A DNA stretch of 64,000 nucleotides from Paenibacillus sp. JZ16 (GCF_015326965.1 NZ_CP017659.1:3910501-3974500), one strand, 5' to 3'; positions 8,967 to 18,753 are shown, counted from the stretch's first letter. Made by a program: numbers and translations. The notes: generated from the sequence alone by a model not told the origin.

Positions 8967-9662
8967 ATGAGAAGCGTATTAATCGTAGATGACGATAAAG
9001 AAATATCCGGGCTGATCTCTATTTATCTGGAGAATGAGGGTTACCGCGTAATCCAAGCCCATGACGGGGAGGAAGCACTGCTGGCGATGGCCACGCACGG
9101 TGGTACGGTGGATCTCGTGATTCTCGATGTCATGATGCCAAAGCTGAACGGGATTGACACCTGCCGCAGAATCCGGGAAACCTCGTCCATACCCATCCTG
9201 ATGCTGAGCGCCAAGAGTGAAGACATGGATAAAATCCTGGGGCTGATGACCGGCGCGGATGACTATATGATCAAACCGTTCAATCCGCTGGAGCTGACGA
9301 CTCGCGTCAAAACACTGCTGCGGCGCTCCACCCTGTACAATGCCGAACTGCTTCGGGAGGACAGCGACCGGATCCAGATCGACGGACTCGACATTAACCG
9401 GACAACGCATGAGGTAACGGCCAATGGCAAAGCGATCTCTTTGACGGCAAGAGAATTCGAGATTCTGTATTTACTTGCCCGCCAACCGGGGAGAATCTTC
9501 AGTGCCGAGGATATCTTCCAGCAGGTCTGGAAGGAGAAATATTACGTCTCCAATAATACGGTCATGGTGCACATCAGCAACCTGCGGGACAAGCTCGAGA
9601 AGGAGCTGGGTTATAAGCTCATTCAAACGGTATGGGGCGTCGGGTACAAAATCCATGCGTAA
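8967..9662 (+). CDS. VanR-type response regulator (OmpR family)
   Basis: 231 residues. The receiver carries D8-D9-D10, the phospho-acceptor D54 in VILDVMMPKLNG and the lysine of MIKPFNPLEL. The winged helix has LTAREFEILYLLARQPG and NNTVMVHISNLRDKL, the latter typical of the VanR branch. The stop overlaps the start of the kinase by 8 bases. GGAGG lies 9 bases before the ATG. A role in the cell-wall response is inferred from its VanR likeness and the adjacent DD-carboxypeptidase; no vanHAX genes are present. Confidence 0.92.
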   Translation: MRSVLIVDDDKEISGLISIYLENEGYRVIQAHDGEEALLAMATHGGTVDLVILDVMMPKLNGIDTCRRIRETSSIPILMLSAKSEDMDKILGLMTGADDYMIKPFNPLELTTRVKTLLRRSTLYNAELLREDSDRIQIDGLDINRTTHEVTANGKAISLTAREFEILYLLARQPGRIFSAEDIFQQVWKEKYYVSNNTVMVHISNLRDKLEKELGYKLIQTVWGVGYKIHA

Positions 9663-10752
9663 GCTGCAATGGAAAATCATCACGCTGTTTTTTGTCGGTG
9701 GAGCCCTGACCCTGTCCATACTGTTCCTCGCGCAGCAGATCATCCGATTGATCGGCCGGGAATACTGGAAGGAGCCCTGGGTAAACACCCTATTCAGAGT
9801 TGATCGTATTCTGGAGGATTTCTTCGGTTTTCCCATCATCCCGACGATCATCGGCATCGTGCTGTTTATCTGCATGGTATTGCTCCTGAGCCAGGGCACC
9901 ATTCGTCAAATCAATCACTTAATGGAGGGTACAAAGCGTTTGGCAAAGGGCGAATTGGATCAAGAGATTATCGTCAGCTCGAATGACGAACTGGGCCAGA
10001 TGGCAACGCAAATCAATCAAATGGCCAAGCAGCTGAAGCTATCGCTGGCAGAGGAGCGGATGGCGGTCCAGTCCAAGAACGAGCTGATCAGCAACGTATC
10101 GCATGATCTGCGTACCCCCCTCACCTCCATCATCGGGTACTTGCGGCTGGTCAATGAAGACCATTACAAGGATGAAGTCGAACTCCGGTATTATACCGAT
10201 ATCGCGTACGATAAGTCGCTGCGCCTGGGCGGACTCGTGAACGATTTGTTTGAATACACCCGGATGGGGTACTCCCCGATAAACCGGGTTGACATTAATT
10301 TGGTGGAGCTGCTCGCACAATTGGCCGTGGACTTTTCACTCACCGGGCAGCAGGAAGGAGTACAAGTCATCTTCACGCCTGAATCGGAGAAAATCATGAT
10401 CTCCTCGGACGGGGATAAGCTGATGCGCACCTTCGAGAATCTGCTGTCCAATGCGGTACGGCACGGGCGAGAAGCCGGGGTGGTGGATTTGAAGGTATCA
10501 AGTGATGCGAAGTTTGCCGTCGTACAGGTAATCAATTACGGTCCCCCGATCCCCCCATATGCAATCCCCTATCTGTTCGAGCGGTTCTACCGGGCGGATG
10601 AATCCCGTACCGATCAAACCGGCGGCTCCGGCCTTGGTTTGGCTATCGTCAAAACCATCGTGGATGCCCATCATGGCACGATTCAGGTGACCAGTAATAC
10701 GGAACGAACGATGTTTGAAGTTCTCCTGCCTTTAGAGGCTCCTCAAAATTAA
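9655..10752 (+). CDS. VanS-type sensor histidine kinase
   Basis: 365 residues. Two membrane segments (about 8-30 and 61-80) flank a short extracytoplasmic loop, followed by a HAMP linker. The dimerisation domain has the phospho-acceptor H150 in NVSHDLRTPLTSIIGYL. The ATPase domain has N-box LLSNAVRHG, F-box YLFERFYRADESR and G-box GGSGLGLAIV. ATG 9655 overlaps the regulator stop, indicating coupling; longer upstream readings run inside the regulator and are not real. It should phosphorylate the regulator encoded just before it. Confidence 0.92.
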   Translation: MRKLQWKIITLFFVGGALTLSILFLAQQIIRLIGREYWKEPWVNTLFRVDRILEDFFGFPIIPTIIGIVLFICMVLLLSQGTIRQINHLMEGTKRLAKGELDQEIIVSSNDELGQMATQINQMAKQLKLSLAEERMAVQSKNELISNVSHDLRTPLTSIIGYLRLVNEDHYKDEVELRYYTDIAYDKSLRLGGLVNDLFEYTRMGYSPINRVDINLVELLAQLAVDFSLTGQQEGVQVIFTPESEKIMISSDGDKLMRTFENLLSNAVRHGREAGVVDLKVSSDAKFAVVQVINYGPPIPPYAIPYLFERFYRADESRTDQTGGSGLGLAIVKTIVDAHHGTIQVTSNTERTMFEVLLPLEAPQN

Positions 10753-10866
10753 CAAAATAAAGCATTTAATATTCGACATACAATTCCATTTTCCGATAAA
10801 ATAGGGGGTGAATGTCTTCATCGCCTTGCCGACCTTGTGCAAGGTACATGAAAGGAATGATCCCCC

Positions 10867-11979
10867 ATGACTAATATACTATTTACCAACTTTTGTATAT
10901 TTGTGACTTTCTTATACTTATCCGGACTGCTGTCCAAAAAATATGTAACAGGCGTTGTGACACCGTCCATCAACGTTAAGATCAACGCCGGACTCCTCTT
11001 TGGCATTTACGGGATCATCTTGATGTATTATTCTTTTCCGATTGACCCCCGGTTTTTTGCGGATTTGCGGCATCTGGCCATTGTCGTGATCGCCAGCTAC
11101 CTGGGCTGGCTTCCGTCCCTAATTGCCGGCGTGCTGATTGCGCTCGGGCGGCTGATCCTGTTCGGCATGTCCGCTTCCTCTGCCATTGCGGGAGCCGGCA
11201 TGCTGTTGATCGGGATCATCTGCGGGACGCTTTCTCGTACCCATTGGAATCGTTTAAGCAAAATGCTGCTCATGAGCGTATTGAGCATGCTGGTGCTCCT
11301 ATGTATTATGTGGATGAATATCCCGGACCACCACAAGGTGTATACCATCTTTACGCAGCACCTCATCATATCCATGCTCGCCACGGTGGTCATTTACATG
11401 CTGACCGAGTATATCAACACGTCCAATCAACTATTTCTGCAGTTGAAGAAAAATGCGGAGACGGATTACCTGACAAGCCTTCACAATTTGCGCCAGTTCG
11501 AGCAGTTGTTGTCGGAACGTTTTCTCGAAGCCCAGCATTTCAGCGAACGGCTGGGTGTTCTTGTCGTGGACATTGATCACTTCAAAAAAATAAACGACAC
11601 CTACGGCCATGCGGCCGGAGATGCCGTTTTGCAGCAGCTCAGCAAAGTGATGAGGGAGCATTCCCGTTCTTTTGACGAAGTGTCCCGCAACGGCGGGGAA
11701 GAATTCTCAGTGCTGGTTCCAGAAGCGACCATCGACGAGACGGCCGCTATTGCGGAACGAATCCGGGCTGCCGTAGCGGACCATATCTTTGTCCTAGAAG
11801 ACGGAACTAAGATTCGGATCACCGTGTCGATTGGAGTTGCTGTGCACCCCGATACGATTCGGTCAAAAAATGCCAAGGAGCTGCTTCAGCAAGCGGACCG
11901 CGAGCTGTACCGAGCCAAGGACAGCGGGCGCAACCGCGTATGCTCCGCCCCCGAAATCAATGATTTGATTCTTTCTTAA
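10867..11979 (+). CDS. Membrane-bound diguanylate cyclase (5TM + GGDEF)
   Basis: 370 residues. The N-terminal half (about 1-185) has five to six membrane segments like the 5TMR-LYT sensor family. The C-terminal half is a GGDEF domain with DYLTSLHNLRQFE, DIDHFKKINDTYGHAAGD and the active-site loop NGGEEF, so it should make cyclic di-GMP from two GTP. No RxxD inhibitory site is clear before the GGEEF. Its stop overlaps the stop of the convergent aldo/keto reductase by 4 bases with no terminator between. AAAGGA lies 10 bases before the ATG. Confidence 0.9.
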   Translation: MTNILFTNFCIFVTFLYLSGLLSKKYVTGVVTPSINVKINAGLLFGIYGIILMYYSFPIDPRFFADLRHLAIVVIASYLGWLPSLIAGVLIALGRLILFGMSASSAIAGAGMLLIGIICGTLSRTHWNRLSKMLLMSVLSMLVLLCIMWMNIPDHHKVYTIFTQHLIISMLATVVIYMLTEYINTSNQLFLQLKKNAETDYLTSLHNLRQFEQLLSERFLEAQHFSERLGVLVVDIDHFKKINDTYGHAAGDAVLQQLSKVMREHSRSFDEVSRNGGEEFSVLVPEATIDETAAIAERIRAAVADHIFVLEDGTKIRITVSIGVAVHPDTIRSKNAKELLQQADRELYRAKDSGRNRVCSAPEINDLILS

Positions 11980-12926
11980 TTCGAATCCGCCTTCAGTATT
12001 TCATCAATGGCAGTCAGCGTATCCGAAGACAGCTTCATACCGGAAGCCTTCACATTCTCTTCCACCTGTTCCGGACGGCTGGCGCCCACCAGCGCACTGG
12101 CTACGTTGTTCTGACGCAGAATCCAGGCCAAGGCCAATTGGCCGACGGTCATACCCAGCTCGCTTGCAACGAGATCCAGAGCCTGCACCTTCTGAATGCG
12201 GTCTTCACTCATTTTGAGCCGGTCTGCTCCAATCTTCGATGCGCGGCTGTTCTCCGGCACGGCTTGCTTGGAGGCGTACTTGCCAGTCAGAAGCCCTTGA
12301 GCTAGAGGAGAATAGACCACTTGTCCAATGCCCTTCTTCTCGCCTAAAGGAATGATCTCCTCCTCGATCTTGCGCTCGAACATGTTGTACAGCGGCTGAT
12401 TCACCACGATGCGATCCAGCAAATAGCGGTCCGCAACCGCCAATGCCGCTTCCATCTGGGCAGCGGTCCACATACTGACGCCGATATAAAGCACCTTGCC
12501 TTGGCGGACAAGGTCATCCAGCGCCCGCAGCGTTTCCTCTAGCGGTGTTTCTTCATGATATCGATGGCAGTAATAGATGTCGACGTAATCGGTACCCAGC
12601 CGCTTCAGACTCGCATCGCACTGCTCTCTGATATGTTTGCGGGAAAGGCCCTGATCATTGGGTCCGTCCCCCATCTTGCCGAATACCTTCGTGGCCAGGA
12701 CATAGGATTCTCGTGGGAAAGCTCTCAAGGTTTCCCCGACGACCACCTCAGCCGCCCCCTGCGCATACACATTCGCCGTATCAAAAAAATTAACGCCGAG
12801 CCCATACGCGGTCTGAATCGACTTCACGGCATTCTCCCGTTCCACATATCCCCCGTACGTCAGCCAGCTCCCGAGACTGATATCGCTAACCTTCAGTCCG
12901 CTTCCGCCCAATCTTCTAAATTCCAT
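11976..12926 (-). CDS. Aldo/keto reductase
   Basis: A 316-residue TIM-barrel NADPH-dependent oxidoreductase. The family segments are FFDTANVYAQGAAEVVVGETL, the catalytic tetrad lysine in VLATKVFG, the His of DIYYCHRYHEETP, and the cofactor region ALVGASRPEQVEENV. It looks closest to the YghZ / potassium-channel beta-subunit-like branch. Start ATG 12926 has GGAGG 8 bases upstream; the reading extended to 12944 lacks an RBS. The physiological substrate is unknown. Confidence 0.9.
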   Translation of the reverse strand: MEFRRLGGSGLKVSDISLGSWLTYGGYVERENAVKSIQTAYGLGVNFFDTANVYAQGAAEVVVGETLRAFPRESYVLATKVFGKMGDGPNDQGLSRKHIREQCDASLKRLGTDYVDIYYCHRYHEETPLEETLRALDDLVRQGKVLYIGVSMWTAAQMEAALAVADRYLLDRIVVNQPLYNMFERKIEEEIIPLGEKKGIGQVVYSPLAQGLLTGKYASKQAVPENSRASKIGADRLKMSEDRIQKVQALDLVASELGMTVGQLALAWILRQNNVASALVGASRPEQVEENVKASGMKLSSDTLTAIDEILKADSN

Positions 12927-13006
12927 ATGTGAAACCTCCTTCATACAAGATAGATGCTTATTCTTTATTGTAACATCTTCCTGTACGATAGACAGTTGTA
13001 CCTTGT

Positions 13007-14116
13007 CTAACGTTTATAACCGGTCGACTTTATCCTTAACCTGACCGATACATTAAACTTGACATGGGGGTACATGGCACGCCATTCCTCCATCTCCGTC
13101 TGATTGTTCCAGTGCGTGCCTCCATATCGGAGGCCGAAACCCAGCGGGTCCAGGCCTGTTTTTTGAATCTTCTCCAGCAGTTTTTTTACCGATTGGGATA
13201 TTTCCTTGCTAAATTGCTCTTCGATCTTACGCAGATCCTTCGGATCCAGTTGTTCGGGATCCTCCTTCTCCTCCAGAATGGCCGTTATCCGAATCTTGTA
13301 GTCAATGGTTTCTTCCCCTGCTTTATCCGTTATGATCTTATATCTAGCCCGGGTCCTGTCCGTGTTCACTTCAAGCAATTGGCCCTCAACCCTCGTCCCG
13401 AAATTGGTGCTTAAGTTCCGGAGATCGAGCAGGTTATACAGCCTGGTTTCCTCCTGATTCAGAATCACCTTCACCTTGCTCTTATCCATCAAAGCTACTT
13501 TGTTGATATTCAGAACTTGGTCTTCGGTCGTTTCCACGACGGGCATAACCGGATCTTCTCCTTCCTCCGTCATTCGGCGGGTCAGATCGAAGGAGTATGT
13601 CTTGGTAATGAACGGGGATTCCGTCCCATCCTCACTGAGCGCCAGAAATATCGCATTTCCGGCGATCCGCTCGGTTGGGGGTTCAGCCTTTAATACGGCT
13701 TCCGCTGTAGGAACAGCAACTCCTGGATACATCAGCAGCTGCATGTCTCGCCTCCGAACGGTCCAGTCTTGAATTTTACCTATATTTTCCCGGGCATATG
13801 CTTCCCCATACATAACTCCCTTGCAATGTCCGAAGTCAAGCTCCTTATCTACTTTCGATTTAACCTCCCTGATCGCTTCAGCGATGCTTGTCGCTTCCTG
13901 CGTAATAAGCAATGACTTCTTATCCCCGGTCTTCGGGTCTCCCGAAGGAATCGCGATTTTGAAGCTGAATCGGTTCATGCCGGGATTTTCCTTCGAGACA
14001 TCAATGCCAATGGACACAACAAAAAGTCTGAGATCGATATCCCTAAAATCACATCCCGACAGAAACAAAAAAGAGCAGCACATGAGCCAGACCAGCCATC
14101 GTTTCAGGTCTTTCAT
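13007..14116 (-). CDS. gerC: Spore germinant receptor C subunit, lipoprotein (Ger(x)C)
   Basis: 369 residues. The signal peptide ends in the lipobox LSGC, so the mature protein is lipid-anchored on the outer face of the inner spore membrane. GerC hallmarks are RDIDLRLFVVSIGID near the N-terminus, the central PAVVPTAEA-like segment VAVPTAEAVLKAEPP, and the C-terminal helix PLGFGLRYGGTHWNN before the last strand. It is the last gene of an A-B-C operon and overlaps gerB by 4 bases. GGAGG lies 8 bases before ATG 14116. Confidence 0.93.
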   Translation of the reverse strand: MKDLKRWLVWLMCCSFLFLSGCDFRDIDLRLFVVSIGIDVSKENPGMNRFSFKIAIPSGDPKTGDKKSLLITQEATSIAEAIREVKSKVDKELDFGHCKGVMYGEAYARENIGKIQDWTVRRRDMQLLMYPGVAVPTAEAVLKAEPPTERIAGNAIFLALSEDGTESPFITKTYSFDLTRRMTEEGEDPVMPVVETTEDQVLNINKVALMDKSKVKVILNQEETRLYNLLDLRNLSTNFGTRVEGQLLEVNTDRTRARYKIITDKAGEETIDYKIRITAILEEKEDPEQLDPKDLRKIEEQFSKEISQSVKKLLEKIQKTGLDPLGFGLRYGGTHWNNQTEMEEWRAMYPHVKFNVSVRLRIKSTGYKR

Positions 14117-15222
14117 GCCTTCTTCCTCCTTTTCCTCCATACCGCATAGAATAACAGGGCAATGAGCAGGAATTCCCCCGCGAACCGAACATCCAGAAAG
14201 ACAACCGCCATATCATTTAATATGTATTGATTCACGATAAACGATGTGCCGAAGGTAATCAGGGAAAAGAGGAGAATCACCCACCATTCGATTTTCCTCC
14301 TTTTTGTCATCGCTTTGCCCTTATCGACCTTTAATCCGAAGCTTCCCAGGATCAGTTCCTTACCTACATGCCAGTGGATGATAGAGTTCACGAGGGAGAG
14401 GCACATATACACCACGTAGAAGACATAAATCATCCGTTCAATGATGAAATAACGAATCCGAAGCGCGTCTACCGTCGAGAAGGCAGGATATACGTGTTGT
14501 CCGGCGCCCGCAGCGCCCAGTATGCCAATGGGTGCAAAGATCGAAACCAGAAGGGTAAGCATACTGACCACCACAATCGCCCAAACATGGCGTACTCGGA
14601 ATCGGTGAAATATTCGGTTGAATACCACCATGTTCACGTAGCCCGTAAAAATAAAAGTTGCCGCCGCCACCGTTTCATAATTGGGCATATTCCATGCATA
14701 GGTTATGATTTGCCTTACGGAATCCCAGCTGAAATAGGGATTGCTGAAGACACGCCATGACATGTAGGCGATGATAGGCACACAGATGTACAGAATCATC
14801 TCCAGTGCATAAATAATGGACTCGGAATCGAGCCTCGCGCTAAGTCCAACCACCACCAGAAATCCCACCAGAACAATATAGGGAGACACATCCGGACTGA
14901 TGTAGCGAGAGGTAATATCAACGAAACTGACCAAGGTAATCACGCTGGAGAAAAACCACGCGAGTCCGTATAAAAAAAGCAGGATGCCGGATACCCACTT
15001 GGACATAACCGAGTGGAAAATCTCCGGCAGCCCTTGTCCCGGAAATTTTTGAATCAGCTTTACGAAAGTAAACAATAACAATGTGCCGATTGGAATGGAC
15101 ACGAGAATCGACATCAGCGCACCGTCAAAGCGATCCGTAATCAAGATGCGAGGGACATAATTAATCAGGTTGATGGTTGCATTGAGCAGGAAGAGGTAAT
15201 AAAAATATTTATTTCTAACCAC
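14113..15222 (-). CDS. gerB: Spore germinant receptor B subunit, permease-like
   Basis: 369 residues with about ten membrane segments. It belongs to the GerAB/amino-acid permease-like family that binds the germinant in the inner spore membrane. The start is GTG 15222: AAGGAG sits 9 bases upstream and the reading then begins MVRNKYFYYLFLLN, the normal GerB N-terminus. It overlaps the gerA stop by 8 bases and gerC by 4, so the three subunits are tightly coupled. The germinant cannot be deduced. Confidence 0.92.
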   Translation of the reverse strand: MVRNKYFYYLFLLNATINLINYVPRILITDRFDGALMSILVSIPIGTLLLFTFVKLIQKFPGQGLPEIFHSVMSKWVSGILLFLYGLAWFFSSVITLVSFVDITSRYISPDVSPYIVLVGFLVVVGLSARLDSESIIYALEMILYICVPIIAYMSWRVFSNPYFSWDSVRQIITYAWNMPNYETVAAATFIFTGYVNMVVFNRIFHRFRVRHVWAIVVVSMLTLLVSIFAPIGILGAAGAGQHVYPAFSTVDALRIRYFIIERMIYVFYVVYMCLSLVNSIIHWHVGKELILGSFGLKVDKGKAMTKRRKIEWWVILLFSLITFGTSFIVNQYILNDMAVVFLDVRFAGEFLLIALLFYAVWRKRRKKA

Positions 15223-16576
15223 TTCGCTGATCTCCTTTCTTGTTCCAGTCCACAGCAAACATCTTCAGGTATGGTTTGCCGAAGGACCTGAGGCTCGTAA
15301 GGTACATAATCATGGCCACCATCCCCAACACGATACCGACTAAGCCGAATAAGGTGGCCAGTACAATGAACAAATACTTCGTGACACGGATGCCTGAGCT
15401 CATCATCGTTATCGGGATCACAAAATTTGTTATCGCTACGGCGGAAACCAGGATGATCATGATGTTACTAACCAAGCCCGCCTCCGTGGCCGCGGTTCCC
15501 AGAATGAGACCCCCTACCGTGGTAGCGGTCTGACCAATCGCTTTGGGCAGCCGAACACTCGCCTCCGTCAGAAATTCCATCGCCAGCAGCATGAAAATCA
15601 CTTCAAAGAAGGACGGATACGGCACCGTAGCCCGGCTTCCCGCAATAAGAAGCGTGACCTGCATCCTCAATATTTCAGGATTATAAGAGGTGAAGGCCAC
15701 ATAAAGGCTTGGCATCAGCACGGTGACAAACAAGGCGATATACCGGATTCCCTTGAGAAACCAGCCGATCGGGGGAAGCTGGATTTTGTCATCCATCGCC
15801 GTAAAGAAATCATTGAATATGGCCGGCAGGAGAAGCGCATACCCCGTTGAATCCATCAATACTGCAATCTTTCCTTGGGAGATATTCAGTACGGCCCGGT
15901 CAGGTCGTTCGGTTAGCATAAGCGTCGGATACAAACGAAATTTAGGATGCATCGTATGTCTCTCGATTTCAGACGCCGATTGCACAATATCCGCTTTGAG
16001 CTCGGACAATCGCTTTTTAAGCTCCTGTAATACCGTTTCCTCCACTTTGCAAGCATCGTACATAATGATGATTCGGGTCTGCGATAGTTTGCCGACGGTC
16101 ATGAATTCCGTCTTTAAATTCGCGGTTTGGTAACGGTGGCGAATCAGGTTCAGGTTCACCTCGATATTTTCCGTAAACGAATCATCGGGACCCTGAATGA
16201 CATTCTCCGTACTGGCAGGCTGAATGGCGCCTGCATTAACCAATACGGCGTCAAACAGGAGCACGCTGTCCCGGAGAAATACGGCAACGCAGCCCCTTAG
16301 TATATTCCGGAGCAATTCCTGTTCATCTTTCGGCTTCACGGTTGAGGGAAAGGACCGGAGGAATTGGTCATATAGATCCAAGGATTTCAGTTCATAAAAA
16401 CGGTTAATCAAATTTTCGTTGACCATGATGGGATCGCACATGCTCTTAAGATAAATCAATAACACGTGCTCCCCTTCATTCTTCAGCTCGCGCTGCTCGA
16501 TATCTCCGATATTACGTAGATGTTCTTGCAGACACTTCTTGGCATCCTCCGCCTTTAAATATGGTTCGCTGGTCAT
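15215..16576 (-). CDS. gerA: Spore germinant receptor A subunit
   Basis: 453 residues. A cytoplasmic N-terminal domain (about 1-240) contains GAIQPASTENVIQGPDDSFTENIEVN-type sequence with the conserved GPxxxFxE element. It is followed by GerA membrane segments (RYIALFVTVLMPSLYVAF and others) and the PYPSFFEVIFMLLAMEFLTEA motif. This is the ion-conducting GerAA family subunit. It is slightly shorter than the typical 480-500 residues. Start ATG 16576 has AGGGG 7 bases upstream. It is the first gene of the gerABC operon. Confidence 0.93.
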   Translation of the reverse strand: MTSEPYLKAEDAKKCLQEHLRNIGDIEQRELKNEGEHVLLIYLKSMCDPIMVNENLINRFYELKSLDLYDQFLRSFPSTVKPKDEQELLRNILRGCVAVFLRDSVLLFDAVLVNAGAIQPASTENVIQGPDDSFTENIEVNLNLIRHRYQTANLKTEFMTVGKLSQTRIIIMYDACKVEETVLQELKKRLSELKADIVQSASEIERHTMHPKFRLYPTLMLTERPDRAVLNISQGKIAVLMDSTGYALLLPAIFNDFFTAMDDKIQLPPIGWFLKGIRYIALFVTVLMPSLYVAFTSYNPEILRMQVTLLIAGSRATVPYPSFFEVIFMLLAMEFLTEASVRLPKAIGQTATTVGGLILGTAATEAGLVSNIMIILVSAVAITNFVIPITMMSSGIRVTKYLFIVLATLFGLVGIVLGMVAMIMYLTSLRSFGKPYLKMFAVDWNKKGDQRSG

Positions 16577-16784
16577 GTTACCACCCCTCATTTCACTAAA
16601 TTCCGAATCTCACGCTGTTTCCTTAGGTTCTGCACATATGTCCCAAATTATTTACAATCATCCAGAAAACGCAAGAAATCCGCGAATCGAAATCAGCTCG
16701 TTTCTAATCATTCCCATGTGGTAATAATGAAGACAGAGTCTGAGTTTAAGGGCAAGACCCCTAGAAACTGAGGAGGAATCGTGA

Positions 16785-18338
16785 ATGAACCCATCCAATT
16801 CATCGTACCAAGGACTGCCGCAATACCCGGTGTCGCTGTGGAGAGCGACTACCGAACTGCCCGACTTCCCACGCTTGGCCGAGGATATCGAAGCGGATGT
16901 GGCCATCGTCGGAGCCGGCATAACCGGAATCACCACAGCCTATCTGCTGGCGAAGGCAGGTAAAGATGTGGTCGTCGTCGACGCAGGCCGCATACTGAAC
17001 GGAACAACAGGTTTTACAACCGCGAAGGTAACGGCACAGCATGGGCTGATTTATCATGAATTTATGAACCATTTTGGAGAGGAGAAGACAAGGCTCTACT
17101 ACGAAGGAAATCGTGAAGCGATCGAATTCATTAGGGATATTATTGGCGGAGACGAAGGGAAATTCGGGCTGAAGCTGGAGGATGCCTATATCTACGCTCA
17201 ACAGGAGGACAAGTATCTCACAAAGCTCGAGGATGAAATCAAAGCTTATGAAAAGCTCGGCATTCCGGGAGAATGGCAGGACAGTCTTCCTCTGCCTATG
17301 CCGATTCGGGGAGCCATTAAGATGCCCGGGCAGTATCGGTTCCATCCTCTGAAGTATTTGAAACATCTGACGGAACAATTTCTGAAACTCGGAGGGCGGA
17401 TCTATGAGAACACGACCATGGATGAAAAGGCCGAAACCGATGGACCTATTACGCTGCTGACCAAACGTGGCGGACATCGAATCACGTGCAATCACGCCGT
17501 GTCGGCATCTCATTTTCCGTTCGTTGACGAGAAGGGATTGTTCTTTACGCGGCTGCATGTGGAGCGCTCGTACGCCATTGCTGTCAAACCCGAAACCGCC
17601 TATCCGGGAGGGATGTATCTAAGCGTAGATCAGCCAACCCGTTCCTTGCGGTCAGCTTCTTATGACGGTGAGGAGCTGGTTATCGTCGGAGGCGAGAATC
17701 ACCCGACGGGCCGCAGCATCTGTACCCATCAGCATTACGAAAATCTGGAGCTTTTTGCAGGAAAGCTGCTGGGCGCTTCTTCCATTCCATATCGCTGGTC
17801 GACTCAGGACCTGATCACACTGGACAATATGCCTTATATCGGGCCGATCACGTCCAGTCAAGACCGGATCTTTGTTGCGACTGGCTTCCGGAAATGGGGA
17901 ATGACGACAGGCACGCTAGCCGCGAAGATCATTAGCGATCAAATTCTGGAGAAAGAGAACCGTTACTCCGAGGTATACAGCCCGTCCCGCTTCAAAGCGG
18001 ATCCGAGCATCAAAACATTCGTCGTTCAAAATGCCTTGGTTGCGAAGGATTTTGTGTCCGGCAAGGTGGAAATGTCCCACGCCGATATAACCGAGCTAAA
18101 AGCCGGCGAAGGCGCAGTCGTCCGCCATAACGGTCAGCGCGCCGGGGCTTACAAGGATGATCAGGGGAATCTCCATCTCGTGGATACGACCTGTACCCAT
18201 CTCGGCTGCGAGGTGGAATGGAACGAGGGCGAACGCTCATGGGATTGCCCATGTCACGGATCACGCTATCGCTATAACGGCGAGGTGCTTGAAGGGCCGG
18301 CCATTGAGCCGTTGAAGCAGCTGGACCCGGAGAGCTGA
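16785..18338 (+). CDS. FAD-dependent oxidoreductase with C-terminal Rieske domain
   Basis: 517 residues in two parts. Residues about 38-400 are a DadA/GlpD-like FAD oxidoreductase, with the dinucleotide motif VAIVGAGITGITTAYLL and the late FAD segment ATGFRKWGMTTGTLAA. Residues about 430-515 form a Rieske [2Fe-2S] domain with CTHLGC and CPCHGS as cluster ligands. A FAD-Rieske fusion passes electrons between an amine or sugar-acid-like substrate and an acceptor, but the substrate is not known. GAGGAGG precedes the ATG, and a strong terminator follows the gene. Confidence 0.92.
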   Translation: MNPSNSSYQGLPQYPVSLWRATTELPDFPRLAEDIEADVAIVGAGITGITTAYLLAKAGKDVVVVDAGRILNGTTGFTTAKVTAQHGLIYHEFMNHFGEEKTRLYYEGNREAIEFIRDIIGGDEGKFGLKLEDAYIYAQQEDKYLTKLEDEIKAYEKLGIPGEWQDSLPLPMPIRGAIKMPGQYRFHPLKYLKHLTEQFLKLGGRIYENTTMDEKAETDGPITLLTKRGGHRITCNHAVSASHFPFVDEKGLFFTRLHVERSYAIAVKPETAYPGGMYLSVDQPTRSLRSASYDGEELVIVGGENHPTGRSICTHQHYENLELFAGKLLGASSIPYRWSTQDLITLDNMPYIGPITSSQDRIFVATGFRKWGMTTGTLAAKIISDQILEKENRYSEVYSPSRFKADPSIKTFVVQNALVAKDFVSGKVEMSHADITELKAGEGAVVRHNGQRAGAYKDDQGNLHLVDTTCTHLGCEVEWNEGERSWDCPCHGSRYRYNGEVLEGPAIEPLKQLDPES

Positions 18339-18364
18339 ACGGACGCCGCGATCCCTCTAGTGAC

Positions 18365-18402
18365 AAAAGAAGTGAAGCCCATGCGAGCTTCACTTCTTTT
18401 TT
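18365..18402 (+). terminator. Terminator after the FAD/Rieske gene
   Basis: A perfect 14-bp stem (AAAAGAAGTGAAGC / GCTTCACTTCTTTT) with an 8-base loop, continuing into T. It should stop transcription of the oxidoreductase. Confidence 0.88.
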
Positions 18403-18502
18403 TATAACATGGGACTACATACCGGTTATGACCTAAATCCAACCAAAAATAACATATTTCTGGTATAATGAGCTTACACATCGTTTACGGGAGGGACAGC
18501 CC

Positions 18503-18691
18503 ATGGTTCTAGGCCCTGAGTATTTGGATCGAATTAAAGAGGACGTCTCGGAGAAAAAAGCGCAGGAGAAGTTGCGCGGTATCCGGCAACAAAGCCTGCT
18601 TAGTGATTTTTTAATGACCCTTGCCGCTGCAGGTGCCTTCATTGTGGTGGCTGCCATCTTTGGTTTTATCTTGTATAACATACGATATTAG
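18503..18691 (+). CDS. Small single-span membrane protein
   Basis: 62 residues: a charged cytoplasmic half (LDRIKEDVSEKKAQEKLRG) followed by one hydrophobic segment from about 36 to 58 (LAAAGAFIVVAAIFGFILY). An ideal GGGAGGG lies 7 bases before the ATG, and an extended -10 (TGGTATAAT, 18461-18469) is just upstream, so it is probably a real independent gene. I do not recognise a family. Function is unknown. Confidence 0.65.
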   Translation: MVLGPEYLDRIKEDVSEKKAQEKLRGIRQQSLLSDFLMTLAAAGAFIVVAAIFGFILYNIRY

Positions 18692-18753
18692 AGACCCTTC
18701 AACGATGCCTCCAAGGTAGTAAATCACTGAAGCATATAGTTTCCTACCATTCC

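Noticed and set aside
9475..9654. N-terminal extension of the VanS-like kinase
   Set aside because: The 60 residues are Arg/Ser-rich shadow sequence inside the regulator gene; the ATG at 9655 starts a normal membrane kinase.
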